Of a DNA stretch of 52,574 nucleotides, positions 9,066 to 17,956 are shown piece after piece. Numbering within the stretch: the stretch's first letter is position 1; each line of letters begins with the position of its first letter. The DNA is from Akkermansiaceae bacterium (GTDB lineage Bacteria > Verrucomicrobiota > Verrucomicrobiia > Verrucomicrobiales > Akkermansiaceae), in the NCBI GenBank assembly GCA_026421245.1, contig JAPKDJ010000024.1:1-52574 (forward strand), written 5' to 3'. The notes under the pieces are model-generated. The model saw only the letters and a program-made list of their open reading frames with translations, was not told the DNA's origin and did no database searches. Made by a program: the position numbers and the translations under genes.

Positions 9066-10442
9066 ATGAAGACGACACTTTTAACACTCATATGCGCTTC
9101 CTTGGTGGCTTCGGGGAAAGAGCCTCCGAATATCGTCCTCATCATGGCCGATGATCTCGGGTGGTTTGATGCTCACTTTCAAGGCAATGAAGCTTTGGAT
9201 ACTCCCCATTTGGACAAATTTGTGACCGAGGGAATGTTGTTTCCTCATGGCTATGCCGCCGCGCCGGTTTGCACGCCGACACGGGCGGCAATGTTGACTG
9301 GGATGTCACCGGCGCGATTGTCGATCACCAATCATGCTCCCGGGCACAAAGAGGGGATGGTTCCGGAGGGACGTAAGCAGGCAGGGGCGAAGAAGCTGAC
9401 CTACCTTCCTCTTGAAGCGACGACCTTGGCTGAACGTTTGAAGGATGAGGCAGGTTATGCAACGGGATTTGTCGGGAAATGGCATCTTTCACACCGGAAA
9501 GGATCTGATGAGGCAGGGAAAAAATTCGAACCGGGGCTGCGTCCGGAATTTCAAGGGTTCGATTTGAATATCGGGGGGTATGATAGAGGTGGTCCGCCGA
9601 CTTACTTCGCGCCCTATAAGATTCCGACTCTCAAGGAAGGAAAAGACGGGGAGTATTTGCCGGACCGATTGGCGGACGAGTGCATTCAATTCATCAAGGA
9701 ACAAAAGAAGGGACCTTTCTTTCTCACGTTCTGGAATTATTCGGTTCATTACCCGATCGAAGCTCCGGAAGATCTCATTGAGAAATACAAGAAGCGCCCG
9801 GTTGAGAACGCTCCCTACGCGGCCATGATCGAAGGGATGGACCGGTCCATTGGGAAGGTTTTAAAATCACTTGATGATCTGGGGCTTTCGGAAAATACGA
9901 TTGTGATTTTCACCTCGGACAACGGATCGCTTTTCAGCAACGGTCCTTTGCGTGCGAACAAGGGGCACCTGTATGAAGGAGGCATGAGGGTGCCTTGGTC
10001 CATTCGCTGGCCCGGTAAGATCAAGCCCGGAAGTAGCAACGATACTCCCGTCATTAGCACGGATGTTTTTCCGACTCTTCTTGAGGTGGCTGGTTTAAAA
10101 CCGAAGGAGGGAACTCCACTCGACGGGGAGAGCTTGATTCCAATTCTCACCGGGAGCGGAACGCTTCAGCGTGAGTCTCTCTTCTTCCACTATCCAAACT
10201 ATGCGTTCCATAATAGGAACCGGTTGGGTGGGGCGATTCGGAAAGGGGACTACAAACTCATCCATTTTTATGACGATGACTCTATCGAGCTTTACGACGT
10301 GGTGGTAGATCAGGGTGAGAAGAACAACCTTGCGCCGTCCAAACCAAAGCTGGCTCGGGAAATGAGGGTGGAGTTGGGCCGCTGGCTTAAGGAATCCGGA
10401 GCGAAAATGCCCTACGTCGTAGACACAAAATCAAAAGAATGA
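9066..10442 (+). CDS. Secreted sulfatase (family S1, arylsulfatase type)
   Basis: The product has 458 residues. A signal peptide (MKTTLLTLICASLVASG) is followed by the metal-binding PNIVLIMADDLGW motif. The formylglycine motif CTPTR has Cys69, which a formylglycine-generating enzyme must convert. Later motifs are GKWHLSH and IFTSDNG with GMRVPWSIRWPG. It hydrolyses sulfate esters, probably of an algal polysaccharide, outside the cytoplasm. The open frame extends upstream to 8913, inside the previous gene; the ATG at 9066 is the start consistent with the signal peptide. Its stop codon overlaps the next start by 4 bp (ATGA at 10439), which indicates translational coupling. Confidence 0.92.
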   Translation: MKTTLLTLICASLVASGKEPPNIVLIMADDLGWFDAHFQGNEALDTPHLDKFVTEGMLFPHGYAAAPVCTPTRAAMLTGMSPARLSITNHAPGHKEGMVPEGRKQAGAKKLTYLPLEATTLAERLKDEAGYATGFVGKWHLSHRKGSDEAGKKFEPGLRPEFQGFDLNIGGYDRGGPPTYFAPYKIPTLKEGKDGEYLPDRLADECIQFIKEQKKGPFFLTFWNYSVHYPIEAPEDLIEKYKKRPVENAPYAAMIEGMDRSIGKVLKSLDDLGLSENTIVIFTSDNGSLFSNGPLRANKGHLYEGGMRVPWSIRWPGKIKPGSSNDTPVISTDVFPTLLEVAGLKPKEGTPLDGESLIPILTGSGTLQRESLFFHYPNYAFHNRNRLGGAIRKGDYKLIHFYDDDSIELYDVVVDQGEKNNLAPSKPKLAREMRVELGRWLKESGAKMPYVVDTKSKE

Positions 10443-11734
10443 ACTCATCCACACCCTATCGAATTCCAGGGCTCGAATTAATTGATCACACCTTCGAAGT
10501 TCCGCTCATTCATAGCGACCCTGGTGGTCGGAAGATCGAAGTTTTCGTCCGTGAGGTCTGTGACCTTGACCCCAAGAGTAAGGAGAAACCTTTCCTGATA
10601 TTTCTGCAAGGTGGCCCGGGTTTTCGGGCACCTTTGCCAATTCGGAAAGAGGGTTGGTTAAAGCGGGCGCTGACTGAGTTTCGCGTGTTGATGTATGACA
10701 CACGGGGCAACGGGTTGAGCACTCCGGTCGATTACCAGACTCTGGCATCGGAAGGAGATGCCCAGGCTCAAGCGGATTATCTCAAGCACTTTCGCCAGGA
10801 CAACATCGTGCGGGATGCGGAGTTGATTCGTGGTCAGATGAGTCCAGATACTCCTTGGTCGACGATTGGCCAAAGTTACGGAGGCTGGTGCACCATGACT
10901 TATCTCAGTCTTCATCCCGAAGGTTTAAAGGAGTGCTTTATTTTTGGCGGTGTTCCGGGATTGGATCGCACCGCACGTGAGATTTACGAAGGGACCTTTC
11001 CTTTCGTGGAGGAACGGAACCGTCAGTATTTTGACAAGTTCCCGATGGACAAGGCGCGGCTGATTAAGCTGGCGGCGCATCTTCAGGAAAACGAGGTTCG
11101 CTTCCCGAATGGTGATCGGGTGACGCCGCAGCTTGTTCAGTTGTTAGGATTAAAGTTTGGATTCGCGCACACCGCGGAAGAGATTCATTTTTTATTGGAG
11201 GAAGCGTTTGTTCAGGCCGGCGATGATGAAGTCGTGAGCCACACCTTCAAAATCGGGCTGCAGTCGGCGCTTCGGTTCGATACGAATCCAATTTTCGCGA
11301 TTCTTCACGAAGCGATTTATGCACAGGGCAGTGCAAGTGGCTGGGCGTGCGGTGAGGTGCAGAAGGAAAACTATCCTCACTTCGATGATTTCGATGACTT
11401 CCTTTTCTATGGCGAGATGGTCTTTTCATGGATGTTTGATGAGATTTCAGAACTCAAGGGAATGAAAGAAGCCGCCGATATTCTTGCCGCCTACGAAGAC
11501 TGGCCCGCGCTTTATGACAAGGAAGTCTTGAGTCAGAACACGGTTCCGACGGCCTGTGCAGTCTACGCCAACGACATGTTTGTGAATGCCAAGTTTTCGC
11601 GCGAGACCATTGAATCGGTTCCAAATATGAAAGCCTGGTACACCAGTGAATACGAACACTGCGGTTTGCGAGTTGGAGGAGAAAAGATTTTCTCGCGTCT
11701 GATTGATCTGGCACGAGGGGAAGTGGAGCGATGA
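10439..11734 (+). CDS. Alpha/beta hydrolase, proline iminopeptidase-like (peptidase family S33)
   Basis: The product has 431 residues without an obvious signal peptide. It shows an oxyanion-hole loop (FLQGGPGFRAPLP), the strand MYDTRGNGLST and the nucleophile elbow GQSYGGW (Ser146). A histidine near the end (YTSEYEHCGLR) is placed as expected for the triad. These features match S33 prolyl aminopeptidases. It is linked by ATGA overlaps at both ends to sulfatase genes, so it is made together with them. A role in cleaving N-terminal proline residues follows from the family; a link to polysaccharide use is only inferred from position. Confidence 0.85.
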   Translation: MNSSTPYRIPGLELIDHTFEVPLIHSDPGGRKIEVFVREVCDLDPKSKEKPFLIFLQGGPGFRAPLPIRKEGWLKRALTEFRVLMYDTRGNGLSTPVDYQTLASEGDAQAQADYLKHFRQDNIVRDAELIRGQMSPDTPWSTIGQSYGGWCTMTYLSLHPEGLKECFIFGGVPGLDRTAREIYEGTFPFVEERNRQYFDKFPMDKARLIKLAAHLQENEVRFPNGDRVTPQLVQLLGLKFGFAHTAEEIHFLLEEAFVQAGDDEVVSHTFKIGLQSALRFDTNPIFAILHEAIYAQGSASGWACGEVQKENYPHFDDFDDFLFYGEMVFSWMFDEISELKGMKEAADILAAYEDWPALYDKEVLSQNTVPTACAVYANDMFVNAKFSRETIESVPNMKAWYTSEYEHCGLRVGGEKIFSRLIDLARGEVER

Positions 11735-13302
11735 CCCGGTCTCTTTGCTTCTCGATGGTTGCGTTGGTTGGTTCTGCTTTTGCCAAGTTTCCCAATATTG
11801 TCATCATTTATGCCGATGATTTGGGTTTTGGTGATCTTTCCTGCTACAATCCAAAATCGTCTTATCAGACTCCCCGTCTCGACAAGATGGCGGCCGAGGG
11901 AGTTCGCTTTACGGATGCGCATAGCCCTTCGACGATCTGCTCGCCTTCCCGATACGGGCTTTTCTCGGGACAACAGATTTACCGTTCAACCGGAGGCGGT
12001 GGAGGTGCCTTTGAGGGACCGGGGGGGCCCAGCTTTTTAAAGCCGGGAACGCTGACTCTGGGTGGGATGCTTCAGGAAAAAGGTTATCACACCGGGATCT
12101 TTGGGAAGTGGCATGTCGGACTGACTTGGCTCGATAAGGATGGCAAGCGATTGGGGGGTGGCTTTAAAAACTCCCTGCTGATCGACTACGAGAAAAGCAC
12201 TCCTTTGATCGATGGCCCGAACAAGAGAGGCTTCGATGAATCTTTCGTCACGCCCAACTGTCCCACCACTGATCCGCTCTATGTTTACATCGAAAACGGG
12301 ATGGTGCCGGTGCCAGCCAATCAGCGTTATAATCCCGAGAGCAGTCCAAACCCAGGAGGGAAGTGGCGTTGGGACAATGATGCGGGGTGGATGGCTCCGC
12401 GCTACGAGTTTGTGAATGCCGATCTGCTCTTTTATAACAAGACCAAGGAGTTCATTTTAAAACACCAAAAAGAGACTCCCGAGACACCTTTCTTTGCTGT
12501 TTTCTCAACCCAGATTGCGCATGCACCCGTGCTTCCTGCTGAGGAGTTCAATGGGGCGACCAAAGCTGGTCCCCGGGGAGATTTTGTTTATGAACTCGAT
12601 ACCTTGGTCGGGCGCGTCCTGGACCTGCTTGATGAGTTGGGAATCGACGATGATACGCTCGTGCTATTCAACTCCGACAACGGCCCTGAAACTGTCCACG
12701 TTGATTGGATGCGCCAGGATCATAATCACGATCCATCCGGCGGTTGGCGTGGCGTGAAACGGGACGGCTGGGAAGGGGGACATCGTGTTCCCTTTATTGC
12801 ACGCTGGCCGGGGCGGATTCCCAGAGGACAAATTTCCAACCAGATGTCTAACACGACCGATATCTTGGCGACCATTGCGTCGGTGGTGGGTTACAAGCTG
12901 CCTGACGAATCCGCGACCGATAGTTTTGATATGCTGCCGGCGATGCTGGGGAATCAGGACCCTAGGGGGTCAATACGGCCTCATCTCCTCACGCAGAGCT
13001 TTCGAGGTGAATTTCAAATCCGGCAAGGAGATTGGAAATATCTTGATCACAAAGGTTCGGGTGGGAACGGTTACCAAAAAGGCATTCTTAAGAAATATGC
13101 TCTTAAGGAAAGTGAACCCGATGCTCCCGGACAGCTCTACAATCTTGCTGTTGATCCCGGAGAAACGAGCAATCTCTACTTCAAAGAAGAAGACAAACGA
13201 AAAGAGATGCAAGCCCTATTGGAGCAGCTCAAAGAGAGCGGTCGGAGTGCGCCCATGGGGAGAATCCCAATGGGTATCGAGAACATTCCCTTGGCGAAGT
13301 GA
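11731..13302 (+). CDS. Secreted sulfatase (family S1)
   Basis: The product has 523 residues. It starts with a short signal peptide (MTRSLCFSMVALVGSAFA), followed by PNIVIIYADDLGFGD and the formylglycine motif CSPSR (Cys70). Further sulfatase motifs are FGKWHVGL and LFNSDNGPE. Aspartates 29 and 30 should bind Ca2+ with the formylglycine (family knowledge). It overlaps the preceding hydrolase by 4 bp and is the last gene of this run. It is longer than the sulfatase at 9066 and only distantly similar, so it likely attacks a different linkage. Confidence 0.92.
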   Translation: MTRSLCFSMVALVGSAFAKFPNIVIIYADDLGFGDLSCYNPKSSYQTPRLDKMAAEGVRFTDAHSPSTICSPSRYGLFSGQQIYRSTGGGGGAFEGPGGPSFLKPGTLTLGGMLQEKGYHTGIFGKWHVGLTWLDKDGKRLGGGFKNSLLIDYEKSTPLIDGPNKRGFDESFVTPNCPTTDPLYVYIENGMVPVPANQRYNPESSPNPGGKWRWDNDAGWMAPRYEFVNADLLFYNKTKEFILKHQKETPETPFFAVFSTQIAHAPVLPAEEFNGATKAGPRGDFVYELDTLVGRVLDLLDELGIDDDTLVLFNSDNGPETVHVDWMRQDHNHDPSGGWRGVKRDGWEGGHRVPFIARWPGRIPRGQISNQMSNTTDILATIASVVGYKLPDESATDSFDMLPAMLGNQDPRGSIRPHLLTQSFRGEFQIRQGDWKYLDHKGSGGNGYQKGILKKYALKESEPDAPGQLYNLAVDPGETSNLYFKEEDKRKEMQALLEQLKESGRSAPMGRIPMGIENIPLAK

Positions 13303-13457
13303 GACGGTTGAGTGATCGAAATTGTGAGAGATCTTCGAAAATGATTTTTGTGTGCAAGGGGAAATTGCTTTTTCTTCCTCAAAGAAAGATAGGGGAGGGA
13401 CTAAAAATGAGGGGTTTGCGATGAGCAATCCTTCTTTTTTCGTTCTCTTGTTGGACA

Positions 13458-13750
13458 AAAATCCTGACCGCCGTTTTAGCGGCTCTGTGCATGTCAGGTT
13501 TGGCTTGCGCTGAAATGGGCGAACAGGGCGCGAATGCCATGACAGGAGGGAAGCATTCAGCGGTTCTTGATACGATTGCGGTTGCGCACGCTGCGGCGGG
13601 AGATTTTGAGAAAGCCCTTCAGGTGATTAGCAGGGAATCCGTATTGCCGTTGAGAGCGGTGATGAGGCAGGCGCCGTGGCGATGCGAGAGCGCTTAGGTC
13701 TATTCAGGCTTGGCAAGCCTTACCGAGATCCCAAGGCAGGCACAAAATAA
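13458..13750 (+). pseudogene. Decayed TPR-protein remnant
   Basis: One frame encodes a signal-peptide-like stretch (KILTAVLAALCMSGLACA) with no start codon in the right place. It runs directly into a last TPR repeat (AVLDTIAVAHAAAGDFEKAL). Near 13650-13665 the frame must shift to continue as SGDEAGAVAMRERLGLFRLG and then KPYRDPK to TAA 13748-13750. Endings of this LFRxGKPYRDP type are common in verrucomicrobial TPR proteins (recalled, unchecked). The remnant therefore looks like an internal deletion plus a frameshift. The rest of the 532-bp gap (13303-13834) holds nothing else I can support. Confidence 0.55.
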
Positions 13751-13834
13751 GGTGATTGGGTGAGGTGAATTGTTTTGATTTCCATGACCTATCCGGCGGG
13801 CGTTTTCCGGGTTTCTAATTTTTCGTCTCCGAGG

Positions 13835-15019
13835 TCATTTTTTGGAGGGGTTTTCGTACCAAAAGACCCCGAGTTGATCGCGTTCCTCGCAGCAAAGGAT
13901 ATCGAGGTCGCTGTCTCCATCGACATCATATGGAATCACTTGATCGTATTTGACACCGGGTTCGCCGGCGATTTCGTGACTTTGCCATTCTTTATCAAAA
14001 GGCGAATCGCGCCAAGAGAGCCAACGCATTCCGGATAGGGGACCGTTGGCTTCTTCGCAGCTAAAAACGATGTCGTTCCTGCCATCGAGATTGACGTCTA
14101 AAATCACCGCGCTTTTCCCTCCTCCCACGCCCTTGGGAAGCGGGATCACGTGTTCGCTCCAGCCCGTTTTGTGAGCCCGAAACCAGATCACTGACTTCTT
14201 GTCGATGGCGATGATGTCCAGGACGCCGTCTTGATCGAGATCTCCGTGTGAGATGAATTTAATTTCGCGGTCCTGGCCTCCGATGTTGCGCCGTCTCCAC
14301 TTTTGATTGTCTTCAACCGCTGATGCCTCCGGACGTTCCAGCCAGTAGATGCCCCGCCGTTGACCTTTACGATCACTCACGAGAATGTCATCCCGTCCAT
14401 CCTTGTTCATGTCGATCGCGATCAAGGACATGATCCAACCGGCGTCTTGAAGTTTATGGTATTTCCAATTCGAAAGGTCGCGGGCATTTTTGGGGCTTTG
14501 AAGCCAGCCGATACTTCCGTTGTTTCCCTTCGAACCAACGATCAGGTCGAGGCCGTTCCTGCCGTCGATTTCGATGGGCAGGGCATACATCCAAGCTTGC
14601 TTGCGGGCCGTAGCCGGGATCGCCTCCGTTATCCATTTGGAGGCATCCAGAAACGAGGAGAGTTCCTTTGGGGCCCAGTGGATAAACATGCTCTTGGTTC
14701 CTCCCTCACAGGAGCTCACAACATCGGCTGCTCCGTCCCCATCGAGATCGGCAAAAACGGCATCTTCCGCCGAACGCACCTTGCCGACTGTGACCGCAGG
14801 CCATTTTTGTTTCGCTTTCGCTTTTCCGGGATGGAGGTAAGCGCGAACGATTCCGCCCTCTTCCCAGCCAGTGGCGATATCCGGCAGGCCATCTCCATTG
14901 ATGTCAGCAAGGCGAATCCCGTCCGCGCCTTTTGAGCTGTCATCGATGGTGTGTCTCGCCCAAGGCCCTTCGGCATGAGCCAACGAGGAAGAGATCAAGA
15001 TTAAGACGACTTTTTTCAT
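13835..15019 (-). CDS. Secreted FG-GAP/VCBS repeat protein
   Basis: The product has 394 residues with the signal peptide MKKVVLILISSSLAHA. It carries at least six D-x-N/D-x-D-G-x-x-D loops (ADINGDGLPDIATG, ADLDGDGAADVV, IDMNKDGRDDILV, GDLDQDGVLDIIA, LDVNLDGRNDIVF, YDVDGDSDLDILC). These calcium-binding loops build an integrin-alpha-like beta-propeller. No catalytic motif is visible, so a binding or scaffolding role outside the cell is most likely. It is only distantly related to the two TGA-containing proteins and has no ASPIC/UnbV domain. It follows the sulfatase at 15037 in the same orientation with 17 bp between, probably in one transcript. Confidence 0.85.
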   Translation of the reverse strand: MKKVVLILISSSLAHAEGPWARHTIDDSSKGADGIRLADINGDGLPDIATGWEEGGIVRAYLHPGKAKAKQKWPAVTVGKVRSAEDAVFADLDGDGAADVVSSCEGGTKSMFIHWAPKELSSFLDASKWITEAIPATARKQAWMYALPIEIDGRNGLDLIVGSKGNNGSIGWLQSPKNARDLSNWKYHKLQDAGWIMSLIAIDMNKDGRDDILVSDRKGQRRGIYWLERPEASAVEDNQKWRRRNIGGQDREIKFISHGDLDQDGVLDIIAIDKKSVIWFRAHKTGWSEHVIPLPKGVGGGKSAVILDVNLDGRNDIVFSCEEANGPLSGMRWLSWRDSPFDKEWQSHEIAGEPGVKYDQVIPYDVDGDSDLDILCCEERDQLGVFWYENPSKK

Positions 15020-15036
15020 GGGGACGTGAGTAAATC

Positions 15037-16416
15037 TTACGGGGCTTTGAGGAGGGGTTTGGCTTCTTTAACCCATCCAGCGGGGCGCTGACCTTTGCCC
15101 GCCTCGTTGCCGTCACCAAGGTCCTGTCTGGCCTCATCGGCGTAAAATATCAGGCGCTTCACAACATCGGGGTGCGCTTCGGCAAGATTAGTTTGCTCTC
15201 CTAGGTCGGTGCTGACATCAAAAAGCTGAAGAGGACTGTCTTTCTCTTTGCCGCTCCAGCCTGTCAATTTTTCAGCTTGTGGGAGAACGAGTTTCCACTT
15301 GCCGCTGCGAACGGCCTGAAGCTGAGTGGTGTGATAGTAGAAGAAGGCCTTGCGAGGAGATTTTGCGCCGAGCTTTCCGAAAATAAGATTGCGAACATCA
15401 TGGCCGTCGATCTTGCGGTTTTTGGAAATTTGACCTTCGGCGAGAGCGGCGAAGGTGGGGAGGAAATCGAGAGTGGATACGAGTTCGCGGCAGGTCTTTC
15501 CAGTAGGGATTTTTCCGGGCCAACGCATGACACAAGGCACGCGCATTCCTCCTTCGTGTGTCGTTCCTTTGGAGCCTTTGAGAGGTTTGTTGCTTCCCCC
15601 ATTTTGAGCATTGGAGCCATTGTCGGAGGTGAAAATGACGAGGGTTTTCTCGTCAATTCCGGTGTCCTTGAGTGCTTTTAGAATTGCGCCCGTTGAGGCG
15701 TCCACTTCTTCGATCCAGTCACCGTATTTTCCATTCTTGGATTTTCCAGCGAAGGCCTTTCCGGGAAAGAGAGGGAGGTGGACCGAAGTATGCGGAAGGT
15801 AGAGAAAGAAGGGCTTCTTTGAGTTCCGCTTGATGAAGGAAACGGCCTCTTCGGTGTAACGACGGGTGATGGGTTCTTGTTTGATGGGGGCTTCGAGGAC
15901 TTCCTCATTCCGAAGCAGAGGCAAGGGGATGTTCTTTCGTCCCATGTCATTGGAGTATGGGATGCCGAAGTAGGAATCGAATCCCTGTCTGGTGGGGAGG
16001 AACTTGGATTGGTCGCCGAGGTGCCATTTGCCGATGCAGGCGGTAGTGTAGTTTTGCTTTTTGAGGATTTCAGCGATGGTGGTTTCATCCGGGTTGAGTC
16101 CTTTTCTTGCAGAAGGGAAGAGGACCCACTTGTTGTTCTGGTCAATGTGCATGCTGACGCGGCGCGGATAGCAACCCGTCAGGAGGCTGGCACGGGAAGG
16201 GGTGCAGACTCCGCTGGTGACGTAGAAGTCAGTGAAGCGGATGCCCTCGCGAGCCATTTGGTCGATGACCGGAGTGCGGTTCTTGCTGGAGCCGTAGCAC
16301 CCGATGTCGCCGTAGCCCATGTCGTCCATATAGATGAGGACGATGTTAGGGCGTTCGGCGTTGGTGTGAACGATGCCGAGGAAGAGGATGAATAGAATGA
16401 GATTGAAAGGATTCAT
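15037..16416 (-). CDS. Secreted sulfatase (family S1)
   Basis: The product has 459 residues. The signal peptide MNPFNLILFILFLGIVHTNA is followed by PNIVLIYMDDMGYGD and the formylglycine motif CTPSR (Cys71). IGKWHLGD, FTSDNGSN and MRVPCVMRWPGKIP complete the family pattern. It is predicted to hydrolyse sulfate esters in the periplasm or outside, after activation by a formylglycine-generating enzyme that is not in this window. It is the third sulfatase in 8 kb, which points to sulfated polysaccharide or mucin use. The FG-GAP gene follows it. Confidence 0.92.
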   Translation of the reverse strand: MNPFNLILFILFLGIVHTNAERPNIVLIYMDDMGYGDIGCYGSSKNRTPVIDQMAREGIRFTDFYVTSGVCTPSRASLLTGCYPRRVSMHIDQNNKWVLFPSARKGLNPDETTIAEILKKQNYTTACIGKWHLGDQSKFLPTRQGFDSYFGIPYSNDMGRKNIPLPLLRNEEVLEAPIKQEPITRRYTEEAVSFIKRNSKKPFFLYLPHTSVHLPLFPGKAFAGKSKNGKYGDWIEEVDASTGAILKALKDTGIDEKTLVIFTSDNGSNAQNGGSNKPLKGSKGTTHEGGMRVPCVMRWPGKIPTGKTCRELVSTLDFLPTFAALAEGQISKNRKIDGHDVRNLIFGKLGAKSPRKAFFYYHTTQLQAVRSGKWKLVLPQAEKLTGWSGKEKDSPLQLFDVSTDLGEQTNLAEAHPDVVKRLIFYADEARQDLGDGNEAGKGQRPAGWVKEAKPLLKAP

Positions 16417-16566
16417 GGAGGGAGAAGACGTTTGCTGTTGCGGGGTTGGGCAGGAGGCCTGCGGGTGTTTTGCAGATGCTGCGGGGAGCGGTATGCTGAG
16501 ATTTTTTTGTCGGGGGGCTAGGGTGTTGCGCTGGCTGAGCGATTAAGCCCCAGTTGGGGTTTCATA

Positions 16567-17952
16567 TTACAAGCGCATGAGCTGTTTAATCGAGCCAACT
16601 TGGTCGATCTTTTTGCGTGCGGTTTCGAGATCAAAGTCGCCGTAGTGCTCGGTGGGATTTCCATGGGCATTGAGGAGGGTGGTGTACCAGTTCCCGATGG
16701 TTTTGTGGCCTTCGGTAGCGTGGTAGGGGAGGCGGATGTAGCGCCCGGCCATATCGAGATGACACTTGTCACCGGAGAGGACAATGAAGGGGGCCTCGGT
16801 TCCGTGGCTGTGGTGGCCTTCGCCGTTTTCAGGAAAATACATGATGACGGTGTTGTCGAACATGGAGCCATTGCCCTCGGGAGTCGCTTTGAGTTTTCCC
16901 ACAATGGTGGCGACTTGCTCCATGTGGCCGAAGCGGATTTTCTCGCGGATTTTGTCGGCAGGAATTCCACTGTAGCCGCCGTTGTGCCCGAGTTCATGGA
17001 TGGAGATATGGTCGCCTTCGTTCCCTGGGATCCCTTTGATGGGGGTGGAAAGTTCGTCGATGGTGTAGGTCAAAACGTTGGTCAGACCAGTGACGAGAGC
17101 TGCGACGAGAACGTCGGTCATGGCCGCCTGCTTCTCGGGAGTACTGGCATTTAGGCCGCCGTCGGCATGGACAGCGTCAAGTTTTGGAAGGTGTTCGGCG
17201 ATCGCTCTCGACATCTTTTTGAGTTTCTTGTTGCGAGCGCGGATCGAGTCGATGGAGTCGATGTGGTTGCTGAGTTTTAACTTCTCATATCCTTGCAGAA
17301 CCCCGGCTTTGAAGGACTCCTCACCTTCGAGGAATTTCAACATGGCGTTGTCGGAATTGACGGCATCGGGATTGATGACGGATTTGAAGAGTTCGTTGTA
17401 TGCTGTTTGGGGATCGGCGTAGCAGTAGTTTCTCTGGTGGGGGGCGGGAGCGGAGTAGCCGGAGACGATGCCAGTACGGAATGTACTGTAGTTTCCAGTG
17501 AGGGAGAGCTCGACGTGTCCGAAGGGAGAGGGGAAGAGCTTGGCGATCTCAAAATCGATGGTGGCGCGTTTGATTCCGCTGAGGGAATTTCGGCCCGACT
17601 TGTAGGCACCCATGACGGACGAATAAGACCAGTGCCCATTTTCGCTCATCTTACAGGAGAGTCCCTGAAGAATGGAAAGGTTGGCCTTGTGGGCGGCGAC
17701 GGGACGCATCCATTCGGGGAGCTCGTGCTTGTCGAGATCGACTTCGAGCGGCTGCCGTTTGGCATCGAGGGATTTTTCCTGATCGGTGAATGAAGGAAGC
17801 GCGACTTCATTGGGGCGGATGCCGTTTGACTTGCGAATGAAGATGAAGCGCTTGGGGGGAGTGCTGCCGAGAGGTGCTCCAAAGGAAGCGGGCAAAGCAA
17901 GAGCTCCGGCGCCAAGGGCCGATTGTCTGAGGAAATTCCGTCTGGTGGTCAT
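16567..17952 (-). CDS. DUF1552 protein with Tat signal
   Basis: The product has 461 residues. The start at 17952 gives the Tat signal MTTRRNFLRQSALGAGALAL with the twin arginine at 4-5. The body matches the DUF1552 family (RFIFIRKSNGIRPNE near the start, MYFPENGEGHHSHGTEAPFI and LPYHATEGHKTIGNWYTTLL near the end). The family is abundant in Planctomycetes and Verrucomicrobia and nearly always lies beside a DUF1592/1588/1585 cytochrome gene, as here, 4 bp upstream. Its biochemical role is not established. The frame is open to 18039, but that extension lies inside the preceding gene. Confidence 0.9.
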   Translation of the reverse strand: MTTRRNFLRQSALGAGALALPASFGAPLGSTPPKRFIFIRKSNGIRPNEVALPSFTDQEKSLDAKRQPLEVDLDKHELPEWMRPVAAHKANLSILQGLSCKMSENGHWSYSSVMGAYKSGRNSLSGIKRATIDFEIAKLFPSPFGHVELSLTGNYSTFRTGIVSGYSAPAPHQRNYCYADPQTAYNELFKSVINPDAVNSDNAMLKFLEGEESFKAGVLQGYEKLKLSNHIDSIDSIRARNKKLKKMSRAIAEHLPKLDAVHADGGLNASTPEKQAAMTDVLVAALVTGLTNVLTYTIDELSTPIKGIPGNEGDHISIHELGHNGGYSGIPADKIREKIRFGHMEQVATIVGKLKATPEGNGSMFDNTVIMYFPENGEGHHSHGTEAPFIVLSGDKCHLDMAGRYIRLPYHATEGHKTIGNWYTTLLNAHGNPTEHYGDFDLETARKKIDQVGSIKQLMRL

Positions 17953-17956
17953 GGTT

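Noticed and set aside
13706-13720. 15-bp palindrome AGGCTTGGCAAGCCT as an operator
   Set aside because: It lies within the decayed TPR reading frame and codes for RLGKP, so the symmetry may be chance.
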